Notes: generated by a model not told the origin, from the letters alone. Shown: positions 16,860 to 26,813, numbered from the stretch's first letter. The stretch is 64,000 nt of DNA from Janthinobacterium sp. TB1-E2 (GCF_036885605.1 NZ_CP142523.1:248001-312000); one strand, 5' to 3'. Numbers and translations: made by a program.

Positions 16860-18521
16860 ATGCGACAAAATTTGCCAGTGACTAACCGTGAAGTCCTCGT
16901 CCTGGACGATCAGGCCATCGTGTCGAAAACGGATATGAACGGCAATATCGTGTATGTGAATCCGTACTTCAGCCAGGTCAGCGGCTTCAGCGAGGCCGAG
17001 CTGCTCGGTTCACCCCAGAACATCGTGCGCCACCCGGACATGCCGGCCGAAGCGTTCGCCGACCTGTGGGCCTCGGTCCAGGCCGGCACGCCGTGGACGG
17101 GCCTGGTCAAGAACCGCTGCAAGAACGGCGACTTTTACTGGGTGCGCGCCAACGTCACGCCGATCCGCGAAGCGGGCAAGACCATCGGCTACATGTCCGT
17201 GCGCGTCAAGGCGGACAAAGATCAGGTGAAAGCGGCCGAGGAAGCCTATGCGGCCATCCGCAACAAGGAAGGCGGCAACATCGTCATCAAGCACGGCCAG
17301 ATCGTGCGCCCGGGCCTCGCGCACCTGCTGCACAACCTGACGCACATGTCGCTCAACCTGCGCATCTGGGCCGCCACCTCCATCGTCAACTGCCTGCAGC
17401 TGCTGGTGTGCGTCATCAGCCTGTTCGCCAGCGGCGGCAAGATCACCAATTACGCCATCTTCGGCGCCACCCTGTTCGGTTTCCTGATCAACGTTTTCCT
17501 CTGGTACACCTTGCGCATGTCCGTGCTCAAGCCGCTGGGCAAGGCCCTGAACGGCGCACGGGCGATTGCCGCCGGCGACCTGTCGGGCAGTTTCGAAACG
17601 GACAGCACGGATGAAATGGGGCAATTGCTGCGCGCGCTGCAACAGATGAACAGCAACCTGATCGCCACCATCCGCGACGTGCGCATCAACGTGGAAACCA
17701 TGGCCGTGGCCACCAAGCAAATTGCCGTCGGCAATATGGATTTGTCGGGCCGCACGGAATCGCAGGCGGCCAGCCTGGAAGAGACGGCTTCGAGCATCGA
17801 AGAATTCTCGTCGACCGTGAAACAGAACGCGGACAACTCCGTGCAGGCGAACGAGCTGGCCGTGGCTGCCTCGAAAGTGGCCGTGCAGGGCGGCGAGATC
17901 GTCTCCGAAGTGATCACCACCATGGACGACATCAATACCTCGTCGAAGAAAATCGTCGACATCATCGGCCTGATCGAAGGCATCGCCTTCCAGACCAACA
18001 TCCTGGCCCTGAACGCGGCCGTGGAAGCGGCGCGTGCCGGCGAGCAGGGCAGGGGCTTTGCCGTCGTGGCGGGCGAAGTGCGCAACCTGGCGCAGCGCTC
18101 GTCCGTGGCGGCCAAGGACATCAAGCAACTGATTGAAATTTCCGTCGGCAAGGTGGGCGCCGGCATGCTGCAGGTGAACCGCGCCGGCGCCACCATGGAG
18201 CAGGTGGTCAGCTCCGTCAAGCAGGTGACGGCCATCATGCAGGAAATCTCGATCGCCTCGCGCGAACAGAGCATCGGCGTCGACCAGGTCAACCAGGCCA
18301 TCGCCCACATGGACCAGGTGACGCAGCAGAACGCGGCCCTGGTGGAAGAAGCGGCCGCGGCGGCCACGCGCCTGGCGGAAGAAGCGGCCAGCCTGTCGCA
18401 AGCCGTGAGCCTGTTCAATTTCGGCAAGATGCCGCCACCGCGCCGCGTCGCCATGCCCGGCGGCAAGGGCGGCGCCGCGAACGCCGGCAAGCCCACCGCC
18501 ATGAAACGCCTGGCCGCCTAA
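16860..18521 (+). CDS. PAS-domain methyl-accepting chemotaxis protein, Aer-like
   Basis: Predicted protein of 553 residues from the ATG at 16860. A PAS domain (about 10-120) has NPYFSQVSGFSEAELLG and the NIVRHPDMPAEAFADLW stretch seen in Aer-type FAD-binding PAS domains. Two close hydrophobic segments (about 170-220) form a membrane hairpin with no periplasmic sensing domain. A HAMP region and a long signalling coil follow, with the hairpin tip GIAFQTNILALNAAVEAARAGEQGRGFAVVAGEVRNLA. It should sense internal redox or oxygen and steer swimming through CheA/CheW. hemN follows after 24 bases, and an FNR box lies upstream, which fits an aerotaxis role at low oxygen. Confidence 0.92.
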   Translation: MRQNLPVTNREVLVLDDQAIVSKTDMNGNIVYVNPYFSQVSGFSEAELLGSPQNIVRHPDMPAEAFADLWASVQAGTPWTGLVKNRCKNGDFYWVRANVTPIREAGKTIGYMSVRVKADKDQVKAAEEAYAAIRNKEGGNIVIKHGQIVRPGLAHLLHNLTHMSLNLRIWAATSIVNCLQLLVCVISLFASGGKITNYAIFGATLFGFLINVFLWYTLRMSVLKPLGKALNGARAIAAGDLSGSFETDSTDEMGQLLRALQQMNSNLIATIRDVRINVETMAVATKQIAVGNMDLSGRTESQAASLEETASSIEEFSSTVKQNADNSVQANELAVAASKVAVQGGEIVSEVITTMDDINTSSKKIVDIIGLIEGIAFQTNILALNAAVEAARAGEQGRGFAVVAGEVRNLAQRSSVAAKDIKQLIEISVGKVGAGMLQVNRAGATMEQVVSSVKQVTAIMQEISIASREQSIGVDQVNQAIAHMDQVTQQNAALVEEAAAAATRLAEEAASLSQAVSLFNFGKMPPPRRVAMPGGKGGAANAGKPTAMKRLAA

Positions 18522-18545
18522 ACCTTTCAAGACTTCATACACATC

Positions 18546-19994
18546 ATGCCTACACTACTCAGCAGTGCTTCCGCCGACCTGGACGCCGTCGTCGAATTCG
18601 ACCCGGTCATCATCGGCAAGATGAGCCAGTCCGGCCCCCGCTACACGTCCTACCCGACCGCCGACCGTTTCCATGCCGACTTTGGCTATGGCAACTTCCT
18701 CGAAGCGCTGGCCGCCCTGCGCATGCGCGGCGGCCGCCGTCCGCTGTCGCTGTACGTGCACGTACCGTTCTGCGATACCCTGTGCTATTACTGCGCCTGC
18801 AACAAGATCATCACGAAAGACCGCAGCAAGGCCGCCACCTATCTCAGCTATCTGAAACAGGAAATCGCCATGCAGGGCAAGCTGTTTGCCGGCATGAACC
18901 AGATCGAGCAATTGCACTTCGGCGGCGGCACGCCCACCTACCTGAGCGAAAAGCAGATGGACGAACTGATGACGCATTTGCGCCAGCATTTCGAATTCGC
19001 ATCCGATGAAGACGGCGAATATTCGATCGAGATCGACCCACGCACCGTGTCGCGCGAACGCGTGTTCTCGCTGCGCGCGCAAGGTTTCAACCGCATCAGC
19101 CTGGGCGTGCAGGATTTCGACGCCGACGTGCAAAAAGCCGTCAACCGCATCCAGCCGGAAGCGGAAACGGTGGCCATCATGCAGGCCGCGCGCGACGCCG
19201 GTTTCCGCTCGATCAGCATCGACCTGATCTATGGCTTGCCGAAACAGAACCTGGAAACGATGACGGAAACGCTGCGCAAGGTGATCAACGCCAGCCCCGA
19301 CCGCATCGCCCTGTACCACTACGCGCACATGCCGCATCTGTTCAAGCCGCAGCGCCGCATCCTCGACGCCGACATGCCCGACAGCGCCACCAAGCTGGCC
19401 ATGCTGGGCCTGTGCATCGCGCGCCTGACGGCCGCCGGCTATGTCTACATCGGCATGGACCATTTCGCCAAGCCGACGGACGACCTGGCCGTGGCGCAAC
19501 GCCAGGGCCGCTTGCACCGCAACTTCCAGGGCTATTCCACGCGCGCGGAAGCGGACCTGATCGCCTGCGGCGTGTCGGCCATCAGTTCCGTCGGTGCCGT
19601 CTACAGCCAGAATGAAAAGACGCTCGACGCGTACTATGAAAAGCTCGACGAAGGCGTGCTGCCGATCGCGCGCGGCATCAAGCTCGACACGGACGATTTG
19701 TTGCGCCGTATCATCATCCAGATGCTGATGTGCAATTTCGAATTGTCGATCGCCAGCATCGAGCAAGCGCACCCCGTGAAATTCCGCAGCTATTTCGCCG
19801 CCGAGCTGGACAAGCTGCGCGAACTGGCGAGAGATGGCTTGCTCGTCATCGAGGAAGACTGGCTGACGGTGACGCCGAAAGGGCGCTTGTTGATTCGCAA
19901 TATCTGCATGGTCTTCGACCGCTACCTGACCCTGGCGCGCGCGAATACGGCGCCCGACGCGGTGCAGCCGCTGCGCTACTCGAAAACGGTGTAG
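18546..19994 (+). CDS. hemN: oxygen-independent coproporphyrinogen III oxidase
   Basis: Predicted protein of 482 residues, slightly longer than the 457 of E. coli HemN. It makes protoporphyrinogen IX without oxygen, using S-adenosylmethionine. The radical SAM cluster motif CDTLCYYCACNK (C-x3-C-x2-C plus the fourth HemN cysteine) is present. HFGGGTPTYLS, the RISLGVQDFDADVQKAVNRIQ stretch and the C-terminal HemN-type domain follow. The leader SGPRYTSYPTADRF is typical of true HemN rather than HemW. It sits between the FNR-boxed chemoreceptor and the cbb3 assembly genes, so it supplies heme when oxygen is low. Confidence 0.95.
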   Translation: MPTLLSSASADLDAVVEFDPVIIGKMSQSGPRYTSYPTADRFHADFGYGNFLEALAALRMRGGRRPLSLYVHVPFCDTLCYYCACNKIITKDRSKAATYLSYLKQEIAMQGKLFAGMNQIEQLHFGGGTPTYLSEKQMDELMTHLRQHFEFASDEDGEYSIEIDPRTVSRERVFSLRAQGFNRISLGVQDFDADVQKAVNRIQPEAETVAIMQAARDAGFRSISIDLIYGLPKQNLETMTETLRKVINASPDRIALYHYAHMPHLFKPQRRILDADMPDSATKLAMLGLCIARLTAAGYVYIGMDHFAKPTDDLAVAQRQGRLHRNFQGYSTRAEADLIACGVSAISSVGAVYSQNEKTLDAYYEKLDEGVLPIARGIKLDTDDLLRRIIIQMLMCNFELSIASIEQAHPVKFRSYFAAELDKLRELARDGLLVIEEDWLTVTPKGRLLIRNICMVFDRYLTLARANTAPDAVQPLRYSKTV

Positions 19995-20003
19995 CGCCAC
20001 GCG

Positions 20004-20771
20004 ATGAACGCCCTCAGCCTCGTGCCCATGTTCCTCGTCGGCCTGGCCGGCAGCGTGCACTGCATCGGCATGTGCGGCGGCATCGTGGGCGCCCTGTCGC
20101 TGGGCGGCGGCGCACCGGCCCCAACACGGCCCGTGATCGCCATCGCCGTGGCACGGCCGGCATTGCAGACAACCTTGCAAACGAACGTGCTGCGCGTGCT
20201 GGCCTACAACGGCGGGCGCATAGTCAGCTACATGCTGGCCGGCGCCCTGGCCGGTAGCTTGGCGGGCGCGGGCATGCTGCACCTGGCGTCACTACAAGTG
20301 GCCGGCTACTGGCTGGCCAACCTGATGCTCGTTGCCTTGGGCCTGTACCTGATGGATGCCTGGCGCGGCCTGGCCCATCTGGAAGCGGCCGGCAACGTCG
20401 TCTGGCGCCGCGTGCGCCCCCTGCTGAAACCGTTGATGCCGATGGATACGCCGTTAAAAGCGCTGGCCGTGGGCGGGCTGTGGGGCTGGGTGCCGTGCGG
20501 CATGGTCTACAGCGCGCTGCTGACGGCCATGATGCAGGGCTCGGCCCTGAACGGCGCGGCCACGATGGCCGCCTTCGGCCTGGGTACCCTGCCCACTTTG
20601 CTGGGCATGGGTTTGCTGGGCACGCGCTTGCGCACGCAGATGCAGCGCCGTCCCGTGCGCATCGCCAGCGGCTTGCTGGTGCTGGGCTTTGGCTTGCTGG
20701 GCCTGCTGCGCGCCGCGAATGGCGTCTCGCTGGGCTGGCTCGACGCCCTGTGCGTCACGGGCCATCCATGA
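20004..20771 (+). CDS. SafE/UreH-like membrane protein of the cbb3 cluster
   Basis: Predicted protein of 255 residues with about six membrane segments. The N-terminal MFLVGLAGSVHCIGMCGGIVG carries the paired Cys-Met motif of the DsbD/SafE-like (UreH domain) group. WGWVPCGMVYSALLTAM in the middle repeats the Pro-Cys-Gly-Met pattern. Members next to cco genes are thought to help deliver copper or electrons for oxidase assembly. It starts 9 bases after hemN and ends 22 bases before ccoI, so it is part of the same operon. Confidence 0.87.
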   Translation: MNALSLVPMFLVGLAGSVHCIGMCGGIVGALSLGGGAPAPTRPVIAIAVARPALQTTLQTNVLRVLAYNGGRIVSYMLAGALAGSLAGAGMLHLASLQVAGYWLANLMLVALGLYLMDAWRGLAHLEAAGNVVWRRVRPLLKPLMPMDTPLKALAVGGLWGWVPCGMVYSALLTAMMQGSALNGAATMAAFGLGTLPTLLGMGLLGTRLRTQMQRRPVRIASGLLVLGFGLLGLLRAANGVSLGWLDALCVTGHP

Positions 20772-20793
20772 AAAGACGCGTGAAAACAAACCT

Positions 20794-23232
20794 ATGAATG
20801 CTGTTTTACAACCCCCCGCCTGCTTCCATTGCGGCTTGCCCGTGCCAAGCGGCTCGAGCTGGAACGTCACCATCGACGACGTGCCGCGCGCCATGTGCTG
20901 CCCCGGCTGCGAAGCCGTGGCGCAAACCATCGTCGACATCGGCCAGAGCGCCTATTACCGCGACCGCGACGAATATGCCGTCAATGCGGCCGATGCGACC
21001 ATGGTACCGCCCGAACTGCGCCTGTACAGCAATGACGACGCGCAATTCGCGCGCGACGCCAGCAGCTGCGAAGCGACCTTGTCCGTCGAAGGCATCCGCT
21101 GCGCCGCCTGCGTCTGGCTGATCGAGCGCCAACTGACGCGCCTGCCAGGCGTGCAGGCGGCCAGCCTGAACGTCGCCACCGAGCGCCTGTACGTGCGCTG
21201 GAGCCGCGCCCAGTGCGAGCCGGGCGACATCCTGCAAGCCGTGCGGCAAGTCGGCTACACGGCCTATCCGTACGACGCCGTGCGCCACGGCGAGCGCCTG
21301 CAAAAAGCCAGCAAGACCCTGGGCCGCCAGCTGTTCGTGGCCGGCCTGTCGATGATGCAAGTGATGATGTACGTGGCGCCCGCCTATCTGGCCGAGGATG
21401 GCACCCTGGACGACAATATGGCCAGCCTGATGCGCTGGGCCAGTCTGCTGCTGACCCTGCCCGCCATCTGTTACTCCGCCATGCCGTTCTTCCAGGGCGC
21501 CTGGGCCAGCCTGCGCGCGCGCACCCTGGGCATGGACGTGCCCGTCGCACTGGGCATCCTGGCGGCCTTCTTCGGCAGCGTGGTGGCGACCTTCACGGGC
21601 CGCGGCGAGGTGTATTACGACTCGGCCACGATGTTCATTTTCCTGCTGCTGTGCAGCCGCTATTTCGAGCTGCAGGCGCGCCGCAAGGCCGCTTCCGCGC
21701 TCGAGCGCCTGCAGCACGCCTTGCCCGCCTCTGCCTCGCTGATGGCGGGCTTTCCCGACAACCGCGCCACCACCCTGGTGCCTGCCGGCAGCCTGGCCGT
21801 GGGCGATGTCATTCTGGTCAAGCCGGGCGAAGCGATCGCCGCCGACAGCGTCATCATCGAGGGGAGCAGTGCGCTGGACCTGTCGCTGCTGACGGGCGAA
21901 AGCGCGGCCCAGCGACGCAAGACAGGTGAACAGGTGCCGGGCGGGGCCATCAACGCCAGCGCGGCGCTGATCCTGCGCGTGCTGAAACCGGCACGCGAAA
22001 GCACGCTTTCCGATTTATTGAAACTGATCGAGCGGGCCGGCAGCGGCAAGCCGCAGATCGCGCAGTGGGCCGACAAGGTCGCCGCCTGGTTTGTGCTGGG
22101 TCTGCTGCTGTTCGCCGTCGCCGTGTTCGCCTTCTGGAGCTGGCATGACCCGACACAAGCCTGGCCCGTGGCGATTGCCGTGCTGGTCGTGTCTTGCCCG
22201 TGCGCGCTGTCGCTGGCCACGCCGACGGCGCTGGCGGCCGCCACCGACAGCCTGCTGCGGCGCGGCGTGCTGATCGTCCAGCCCCACGTCCTGGAAACCC
22301 TGCACCGCGCCACCCACATCGTCTTCGACAAGACGGGCACCTTGACCCTGGGCCGGCCCGTGCTGCGGCAAATCGAGGGACTCGGCAGCCTGAGCGAAGA
22401 CGCATGCCTGCAAGTGGCCGCCGCGCTGGAAGCGGGCAGCGCCCATCCGCTGGCGCAGGCGATCCTGGCGGCAGCGGATGAGTTGCCAGGACAGCAACTT
22501 CGCATGCATGCGCAACAGTTGCAGGAAGTGCAAGGCCAGGGCCTGGAAGGCGTCGTCGACGGCGTGCGCTACCGCCTGGGCAATGCGGCCTTTGTCGCCG
22601 CCATCGCCGGGCCGCCGCTGGGCGACACGGCCGTCGGCATGCAGGGCATGACGCCGCTGTACCTGGGCACGCAGGGGCGCTGGCTGACGCGCTTTTTACT
22701 CAGCGACGCGCTGCGTCCGGAAGCGCGCGACGTGGTCGCGTATTTCCACCGGCGCGGCAAGCAGGTCGTGCTGCTCAGCGGCGACCAGGAAGCGCTGACG
22801 CAAAGCGTGGCGACGGAACTGGGCATCAATACGGCGTGCGGCGAATGCCTGCCCGATGAAAAGCTCGATTTCGTGCAGCAGTTGCAGGCGACGGGCGCCG
22901 TCGTGGCGATGGTGGGCGACGGCATCAACGATGCCGCCGTGCTGAGCGGCGCCGACGTGTCCTTCGCCATGGGGTCCGGCGCCGCCCTGGCGCAGGCGCA
23001 TGCGGACACGGTGCTGCTGTCGAGCCAACTGGTGTCCGTGCTCGACACGGCGAAGACGGCCGCGCGCAGCATGCGCATCATCCGCGAGAACCTGGGCTGG
23101 GCCACCCTGTACAATCTGACGGCCATCCCGGCCGCCGCGCTGGGTTTCTTGAACCCCTGGCTGTCCGGCGTCGGCATGGCTGCCAGCTCGGCCGTCGTCA
23201 TCGCCAACGCCCTGCGCCTGCGGAAAGCCTGA
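20794..23232 (+). CDS. ccoI: copper-type P1B ATPase for cbb3 oxidase assembly
   Basis: Predicted protein of 812 residues from the ATG at 20794. An N-terminal zinc-finger-like CFHCG...CCPGCEAV region, typical of FixI/CcoI, precedes a heavy-metal-associated domain with GIRCAACVW. The membrane ion path has SCPCALSLATP. The phosphorylation site is DKTGTLTLG, and the nucleotide domain has AHPLAQAIL and MVGDGINDAAVLSGADVSFAMG. CcoI exports copper to the periplasmic side for insertion into the CcoN active site. ccoS follows 2 bases later. Confidence 0.95.
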   Translation: MNAVLQPPACFHCGLPVPSGSSWNVTIDDVPRAMCCPGCEAVAQTIVDIGQSAYYRDRDEYAVNAADATMVPPELRLYSNDDAQFARDASSCEATLSVEGIRCAACVWLIERQLTRLPGVQAASLNVATERLYVRWSRAQCEPGDILQAVRQVGYTAYPYDAVRHGERLQKASKTLGRQLFVAGLSMMQVMMYVAPAYLAEDGTLDDNMASLMRWASLLLTLPAICYSAMPFFQGAWASLRARTLGMDVPVALGILAAFFGSVVATFTGRGEVYYDSATMFIFLLLCSRYFELQARRKAASALERLQHALPASASLMAGFPDNRATTLVPAGSLAVGDVILVKPGEAIAADSVIIEGSSALDLSLLTGESAAQRRKTGEQVPGGAINASAALILRVLKPARESTLSDLLKLIERAGSGKPQIAQWADKVAAWFVLGLLLFAVAVFAFWSWHDPTQAWPVAIAVLVVSCPCALSLATPTALAAATDSLLRRGVLIVQPHVLETLHRATHIVFDKTGTLTLGRPVLRQIEGLGSLSEDACLQVAAALEAGSAHPLAQAILAAADELPGQQLRMHAQQLQEVQGQGLEGVVDGVRYRLGNAAFVAAIAGPPLGDTAVGMQGMTPLYLGTQGRWLTRFLLSDALRPEARDVVAYFHRRGKQVVLLSGDQEALTQSVATELGINTACGECLPDEKLDFVQQLQATGAVVAMVGDGINDAAVLSGADVSFAMGSGAALAQAHADTVLLSSQLVSVLDTAKTAARSMRIIRENLGWATLYNLTAIPAAALGFLNPWLSGVGMAASSAVVIANALRLRKA

Positions 23233-23234
23233 AC

Positions 23235-23411
23235 ATGGAAGCACTGTATCTCCTCATCCCCTTGAGCGTCGTGGTCGTCTTCATCGCCCTGTGGGTCTAC
23301 TTCACGGCCTCGGACGGCGGCCAGTTCGACGACCTCGTCGGACCTGGCCTGCGCGTGCTGCAGGACGACGACACGCCGCCCCAGCCGGCGCCTGGCGAAC
23401 CGCATCCCTGA
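23235..23411 (+). CDS. ccoS: cbb3 oxidase maturation protein CcoS
   Basis: Short gene of 58 residues: one membrane segment (LLIPLSVVVVFIALWVYFTA), then SDGGQFDDLVGPGLRVLQDD, the CcoS signature, and a Pro-rich end. CcoS is needed for cofactor insertion into the cbb3 oxidase. It follows ccoI after 2 bases and is the last gene before the ccoN promoter region. Confidence 0.92.
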   Translation: MEALYLLIPLSVVVVFIALWVYFTASDGGQFDDLVGPGLRVLQDDDTPPQPAPGEPHP

Positions 23412-23551
23412 CCGCACCAGCCCGGCCGGCGCGTCTGCCCCCCAATCCGCCCGGATTGCAGGGATCTTGTATGGCTTTTTTGAGCGGAATTTGACCGAAA
23501 TACCGCTTTATTTCGATGCCAGTTCGCTACGCTTATTTCATCCGGGGAATT

Positions 23552-23593
23552 TTGATCCACATCAAAGTTTTTTCACGGTCAAACACTTACTCT
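23552..23593 (+). promoter_or_regulatory. FNR/Anr box and class II promoter for ccoNOQPGH
   Basis: TTGATCCACATCAA (23552-23565) is a perfect FNR box. A weak -10-like TACTCT sits at 23588-23593, 22 bases downstream, the same geometry as at the chemoreceptor promoter. The predicted start near 23600 leaves a 34-base leader before ccoN. Activation of cbb3 oxidase genes by FNR/Anr is well established in Proteobacteria. Confidence 0.88.
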
Positions 23594-23633
23594 CTGGCCA
23601 CCATCATAAATAGTAATTCCAGGGAGAGTCTTT

Positions 23634-25061
23634 GTGGATCAATCGCTGAACTATAACTACAAGATCGTGAAGCAATTCGCGGTCGCTACTGTGGTATGGG
23701 GCATCATCGGCATGCTGGTTGGCGTTATCATCGCCGCTCAGCTGGCCTGGCCTGCCCTGAACCTCGACATACCATGGCTGACATACGGACGCCTGCGTCC
23801 GCTGCACACGAATGCGGTGATTTTCGCCTTCGGCATCTGCGGCCTGTTCGCTACCTCGTACTACGTCGTGCAACGCACCTGCCAGGTGCGCCTGTTTTCC
23901 GACAAACTGGCCGCCTTCACCTTCTGGGGCTGGCAAGCCGTGATCCTGTGCGCCGTCGTTACCCTGCCCATGGGCATGACACGCGGCAAGGAATACGCGG
24001 AACTGGAATGGCCTATCGCCATCCTCATCGCCGTCGTCTGGATCGCCTACGCCATCGTGTTCTTCGGCACGCTGATCAAGCGCAAGGTCAAGCACATCTA
24101 CGTGGCCAACTGGTTCTTCGGCGCCTACATCCTGGCCGTGACGATTTTGCACGTGGTCAATGGCGCCGTCATGCCAGCCTCGTTCACCAAGTCGTATTCC
24201 GCCTATGCGGGCGTGCAGGACGCCATGATCCAGTGGTGGTACGGCCATAACGCGGTGGGTTTCATCCTGACCGCCGGCTATCTGGGCATGGTCTACTACT
24301 TCATCCCGAAACAGGCCGAGCGCCCCGTGTACTCGTACCGTCTGTCCATCGTCCACTTCTGGGCGCTGATCTTCACCTACATGTGGGCGGGCCCGCATCA
24401 CCTGCACTACACGGCATTGCCTGACTGGACGCAATCGATCGGCATGGTCTTCTCGCTGGTCCTCTTGGCACCAAGCTGGGGCGGCATGATCAACGGCATC
24501 ATGACCCTGTCGGGCGCCTGGCACAAGCTGCGCACCGACCCGATCCTGAAATTCATGATCGTCTCGCTGTCGTTCTACGGCATCGCCACCTTCGAAGGTC
24601 CGATGATGTCGATCAAGACCATCAACTCGCTGTCGCACTACACCGACTGGACCGTTGCCCACGTGCATGCGGGCGCTCTGGGTTGGGTGGGCTTCATCAC
24701 CATGGGTTCGATCTACTACCTGCTGCCGCGCCTGGCTGGCCGCACGCAGATGCACAGCACGCGCCTGGTCGACGTGCACTTCTGGGTGGCCACCATCGGC
24801 ATCGTGCTGTACATCGCCGCCATGTGGATCGCCGGCGTGATGCAGGGCCTGATGTGGCGCGCGGTCAATCCGGACGGCACCCTGACCTACACCTTTGTCG
24901 AGAGCGTGAAAGCGACGTATCCGTACTACGTGGTGCGCGTGGCCGGTGGCCTGCTGTACCTGTCGGGTATGTGCATCATGGGCTACAACACCTGGATGAC
25001 CCTGCGCGGCAGCAAACTCCCCGTCGCCCGCATTCCGGAACTGAACGCGGCGCACGCCTGA
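23634..25061 (+). CDS. ccoN: cbb3-type cytochrome c oxidase subunit I
   Basis: Predicted protein of 475 residues with about 12 membrane segments, starting with GTG behind a CAGGGAGAG ribosome-binding site. CcoN is the catalytic subunit, holding heme b and the heme b3-CuB oxygen-reduction centre. Conserved histidine stretches include [31 protein letters not shown] and [20 protein letters not shown]. First gene of ccoNOQP, downstream of an FNR box. Confidence 0.97.
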   Translation: MDQSLNYNYKIVKQFAVATVVWGIIGMLVGVIIAAQLAWPALNLDIPWLTYGRLRPLHTNAVIFAFGICGLFATSYYVVQRTCQVRLFSDKLAAFTFWGWQAVILCAVVTLPMGMTRGKEYAELEWPIAILIAVVWIAYAIVFFGTLIKRKVKHIYVANWFFGAYILAVTILHVVNGAVMPASFTKSYSAYAGVQDAMIQWWYGHNAVGFILTAGYLGMVYYFIPKQAERPVYSYRLSIVHFWALIFTYMWAGPHHLHYTALPDWTQSIGMVFSLVLLAPSWGGMINGIMTLSGAWHKLRTDPILKFMIVSLSFYGIATFEGPMMSIKTINSLSHYTDWTVAHVHAGALGWVGFITMGSIYYLLPRLAGRTQMHSTRLVDVHFWVATIGIVLYIAAMWIAGVMQGLMWRAVNPDGTLTYTFVESVKATYPYYVVRVAGGLLYLSGMCIMGYNTWMTLRGSKLPVARIPELNAAHA

Positions 25062-25076
25062 TAGGAGCGAAAGCAA

Positions 25077-25691
25077 ATGAAATTTTCACATGCATGGATT
25101 GAGAAAAACCCCTGGCTGCTGATCGCCCTGGTCACGGTGGTGATCAGCATCGGCGGCGCCGTCGAGATCGTCCCCCTGTTCTTCCAGAAGAGCACGACGG
25201 AACCGGTCGCCGGCCTGAAGCCGTATTCGCCGCTGCGCCTGGCGGGCCGCGACATTTACGTGCGCGAAGGCTGCTACAACTGCCACTCGCAGATGGTGCG
25301 TCCGCTGCGCGCGGAAACGGAACGCTATGGCCACTATTCGGTCGCCGGCGAGTTCGTCTATGACCGTCCGTTCCAGTGGGGCTCCAAGCGCACGGGGCCC
25401 GATCTGGCCCGCGTGGGCGCCCGCTACAGCGACGAATGGCACCGCACGCACTTGAACAACCCGCGCGACGTGGTGCCCGAGTCGAACATGCCGTCCTACC
25501 CCTGGCTGGCGAAGACCAAGCTGGTGCCTGACGAAATCGTGCCGAAGATGCGCGCCCTGAAACGCCTGGGCCAGCCGTACAGCGAGGAAGAAATCGCCGC
25601 CGGCCCCGCGCAGCTGCAGGACAAGACGGAAGAAGACGCCCTGGTCGCCTATCTGCAAGGCCTCGGTACATTAATCAAAACAAGGAATTAG
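25077..25691 (+). CDS. ccoO: cbb3 oxidase subunit II, mono-heme cytochrome c
   Basis: Predicted protein of 204 residues. One N-terminal membrane anchor (about 12-30) is followed by a periplasmic cytochrome c domain with heme site CYNCH ([17 protein letters not shown]). An axial Met lies in [10 protein letters not shown]. It takes electrons from CcoP to the CcoN centre. It is 15 bases after ccoN and 1 base before ccoQ. Confidence 0.96.
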   Translation: MKFSHAWIEKNPWLLIALVTVVISIGGAVEIVPLFFQKSTTEPVAGLKPYSPLRLAGRDIYVREGCYNCHSQMVRPLRAETERYGHYSVAGEFVYDRPFQWGSKRTGPDLARVGARYSDEWHRTHLNNPRDVVPESNMPSYPWLAKTKLVPDEIVPKMRALKRLGQPYSEEEIAAGPAQLQDKTEEDALVAYLQGLGTLIKTRN

Positions 25692-25692
25692 C

Positions 25693-25896
25693 ATGGCAAT
25701 CGAAAACCTGTTTGACAGCGCCAGCAGCGTCATGACGGTGGTTTCCTTTACGACGTTCGTGGGCATCCTGTGGTGGACGTTCAGCCGCAGCAACAGCGAC
25801 TTCGACGCGGCGGCACGCCTGCCGTTCGCCGACGACGCGCTCGACTATCCGGCCGAAGCCGAGATGAACCTGGCGAAGGAGCATAACCATGGCTGA
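25693..25896 (+). CDS. ccoQ: cbb3 oxidase small subunit CcoQ
   Basis: Predicted protein of 67 residues with one membrane segment (VMTVVSFTTFVGILWWTFSR) and a charged C-terminal part with DAAARLPFADD, the typical CcoQ/FixQ pattern. It stabilises the oxidase complex. Its end overlaps the start of ccoP by 8 bases, a sign of translational coupling. Confidence 0.92.
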   Translation: MAIENLFDSASSVMTVVSFTTFVGILWWTFSRSNSDFDAAARLPFADDALDYPAEAEMNLAKEHNHG

Positions 25897-26809
25897 CTTT
25901 ACCAATGGCTTCTGGAATATCTACATCATCGTGCTGTCCCTGCTGGGCATCATCGGCTGTGGCGTGCTGCTGTACTCGCAGTCGAAAGTGAAAGTGGTCG
26001 CCGGCGCTCCCGCCGACGGCACCACGGGCCACGTCTGGGACGAGGACTTGAAGGAACTCAATACGCCGATGCCGCGCTGGTGGATGTGGCTGTTCTACAT
26101 CACCATCGTCTTCGCGCTGGCCTACCTGTTCCTGTATCCGGGCCTGGGCAACTATGCCGGCAGCCTGGGCTGGAAATCGACGGGCCAGTACGAGGAAGAG
26201 CTGAAGAAGGCGGAAGCCGACTACGGCCCCCTGTTCAACAAGTACCTGAGCCAGGACTTGAAGACGGTGGCCGCCGATCCGCAAGCGCAAGCCATCGGCC
26301 AGCGCCTGTTCCTGACCTACTGCGCGCAATGCCACGGTTCGGATGCACGCGGCAACAAGGGCTTCCCCAACCTGACGGACAAGGACTGGCTGTATGGCGG
26401 CGAACCCGACATCATCAAGGCCACCATCCTGCACGGCCGCAATGGGCAGATGCCACCGATGGGCGCCGCCCTCGGTTCCGAAAAGGATGTCGAGAACGTG
26501 GCCCATTATGTGCTGAGCCTGTCCGGTTCGACCTCGGATCCCGTCAAGTCCGTGCTGGGCAAAGCCAAGTTTGGCGCCTGCATGGCCTGTCATGGCGCCG
26601 ATGCGAAGGGCAACCAGATGCTGGGCGCGCCGAATCTGACGGACAAGGTCTGGCTGTACGGCGGCAGCGCCGATACCATCATGGAAACCGTACGCAAGGG
26701 ACGCAGCAACACCATGCCGGCCTTCAGCGATTTCCTCGGCGAATCCAAGGTACACGTGCTGTCGGCGTATGTCTGGAGCCTGTCGAATCCTCAGACGCCC
26801 GTGAAATGA
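25889..26809 (+). CDS. ccoP: cbb3 oxidase subunit III, di-heme cytochrome c
   Basis: Predicted protein of 306 residues. Two hydrophobic segments near the N-terminus (about 8-28 and 68-88) flank DGTTGHVWDEDLKELNTPMP, typical of CcoP. Two cytochrome c domains with heme sites CAQCH and CMACH follow, each with an NLTDK(D/V)WLYGG stretch. It passes electrons from soluble or membrane cytochromes into the oxidase. ccoG begins 4 bases downstream. Confidence 0.96.
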   Translation: MADFTNGFWNIYIIVLSLLGIIGCGVLLYSQSKVKVVAGAPADGTTGHVWDEDLKELNTPMPRWWMWLFYITIVFALAYLFLYPGLGNYAGSLGWKSTGQYEEELKKAEADYGPLFNKYLSQDLKTVAADPQAQAIGQRLFLTYCAQCHGSDARGNKGFPNLTDKDWLYGGEPDIIKATILHGRNGQMPPMGAALGSEKDVENVAHYVLSLSGSTSDPVKSVLGKAKFGACMACHGADAKGNQMLGAPNLTDKVWLYGGSADTIMETVRKGRSNTMPAFSDFLGESKVHVLSAYVWSLSNPQTPVK

Positions 26810-26813
26810 TGTA

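Noticed and set aside
18555..20282. 575-codon open frame on the minus strand
   Set aside because: Antisense to hemN and the SafE-like gene; no domain features.
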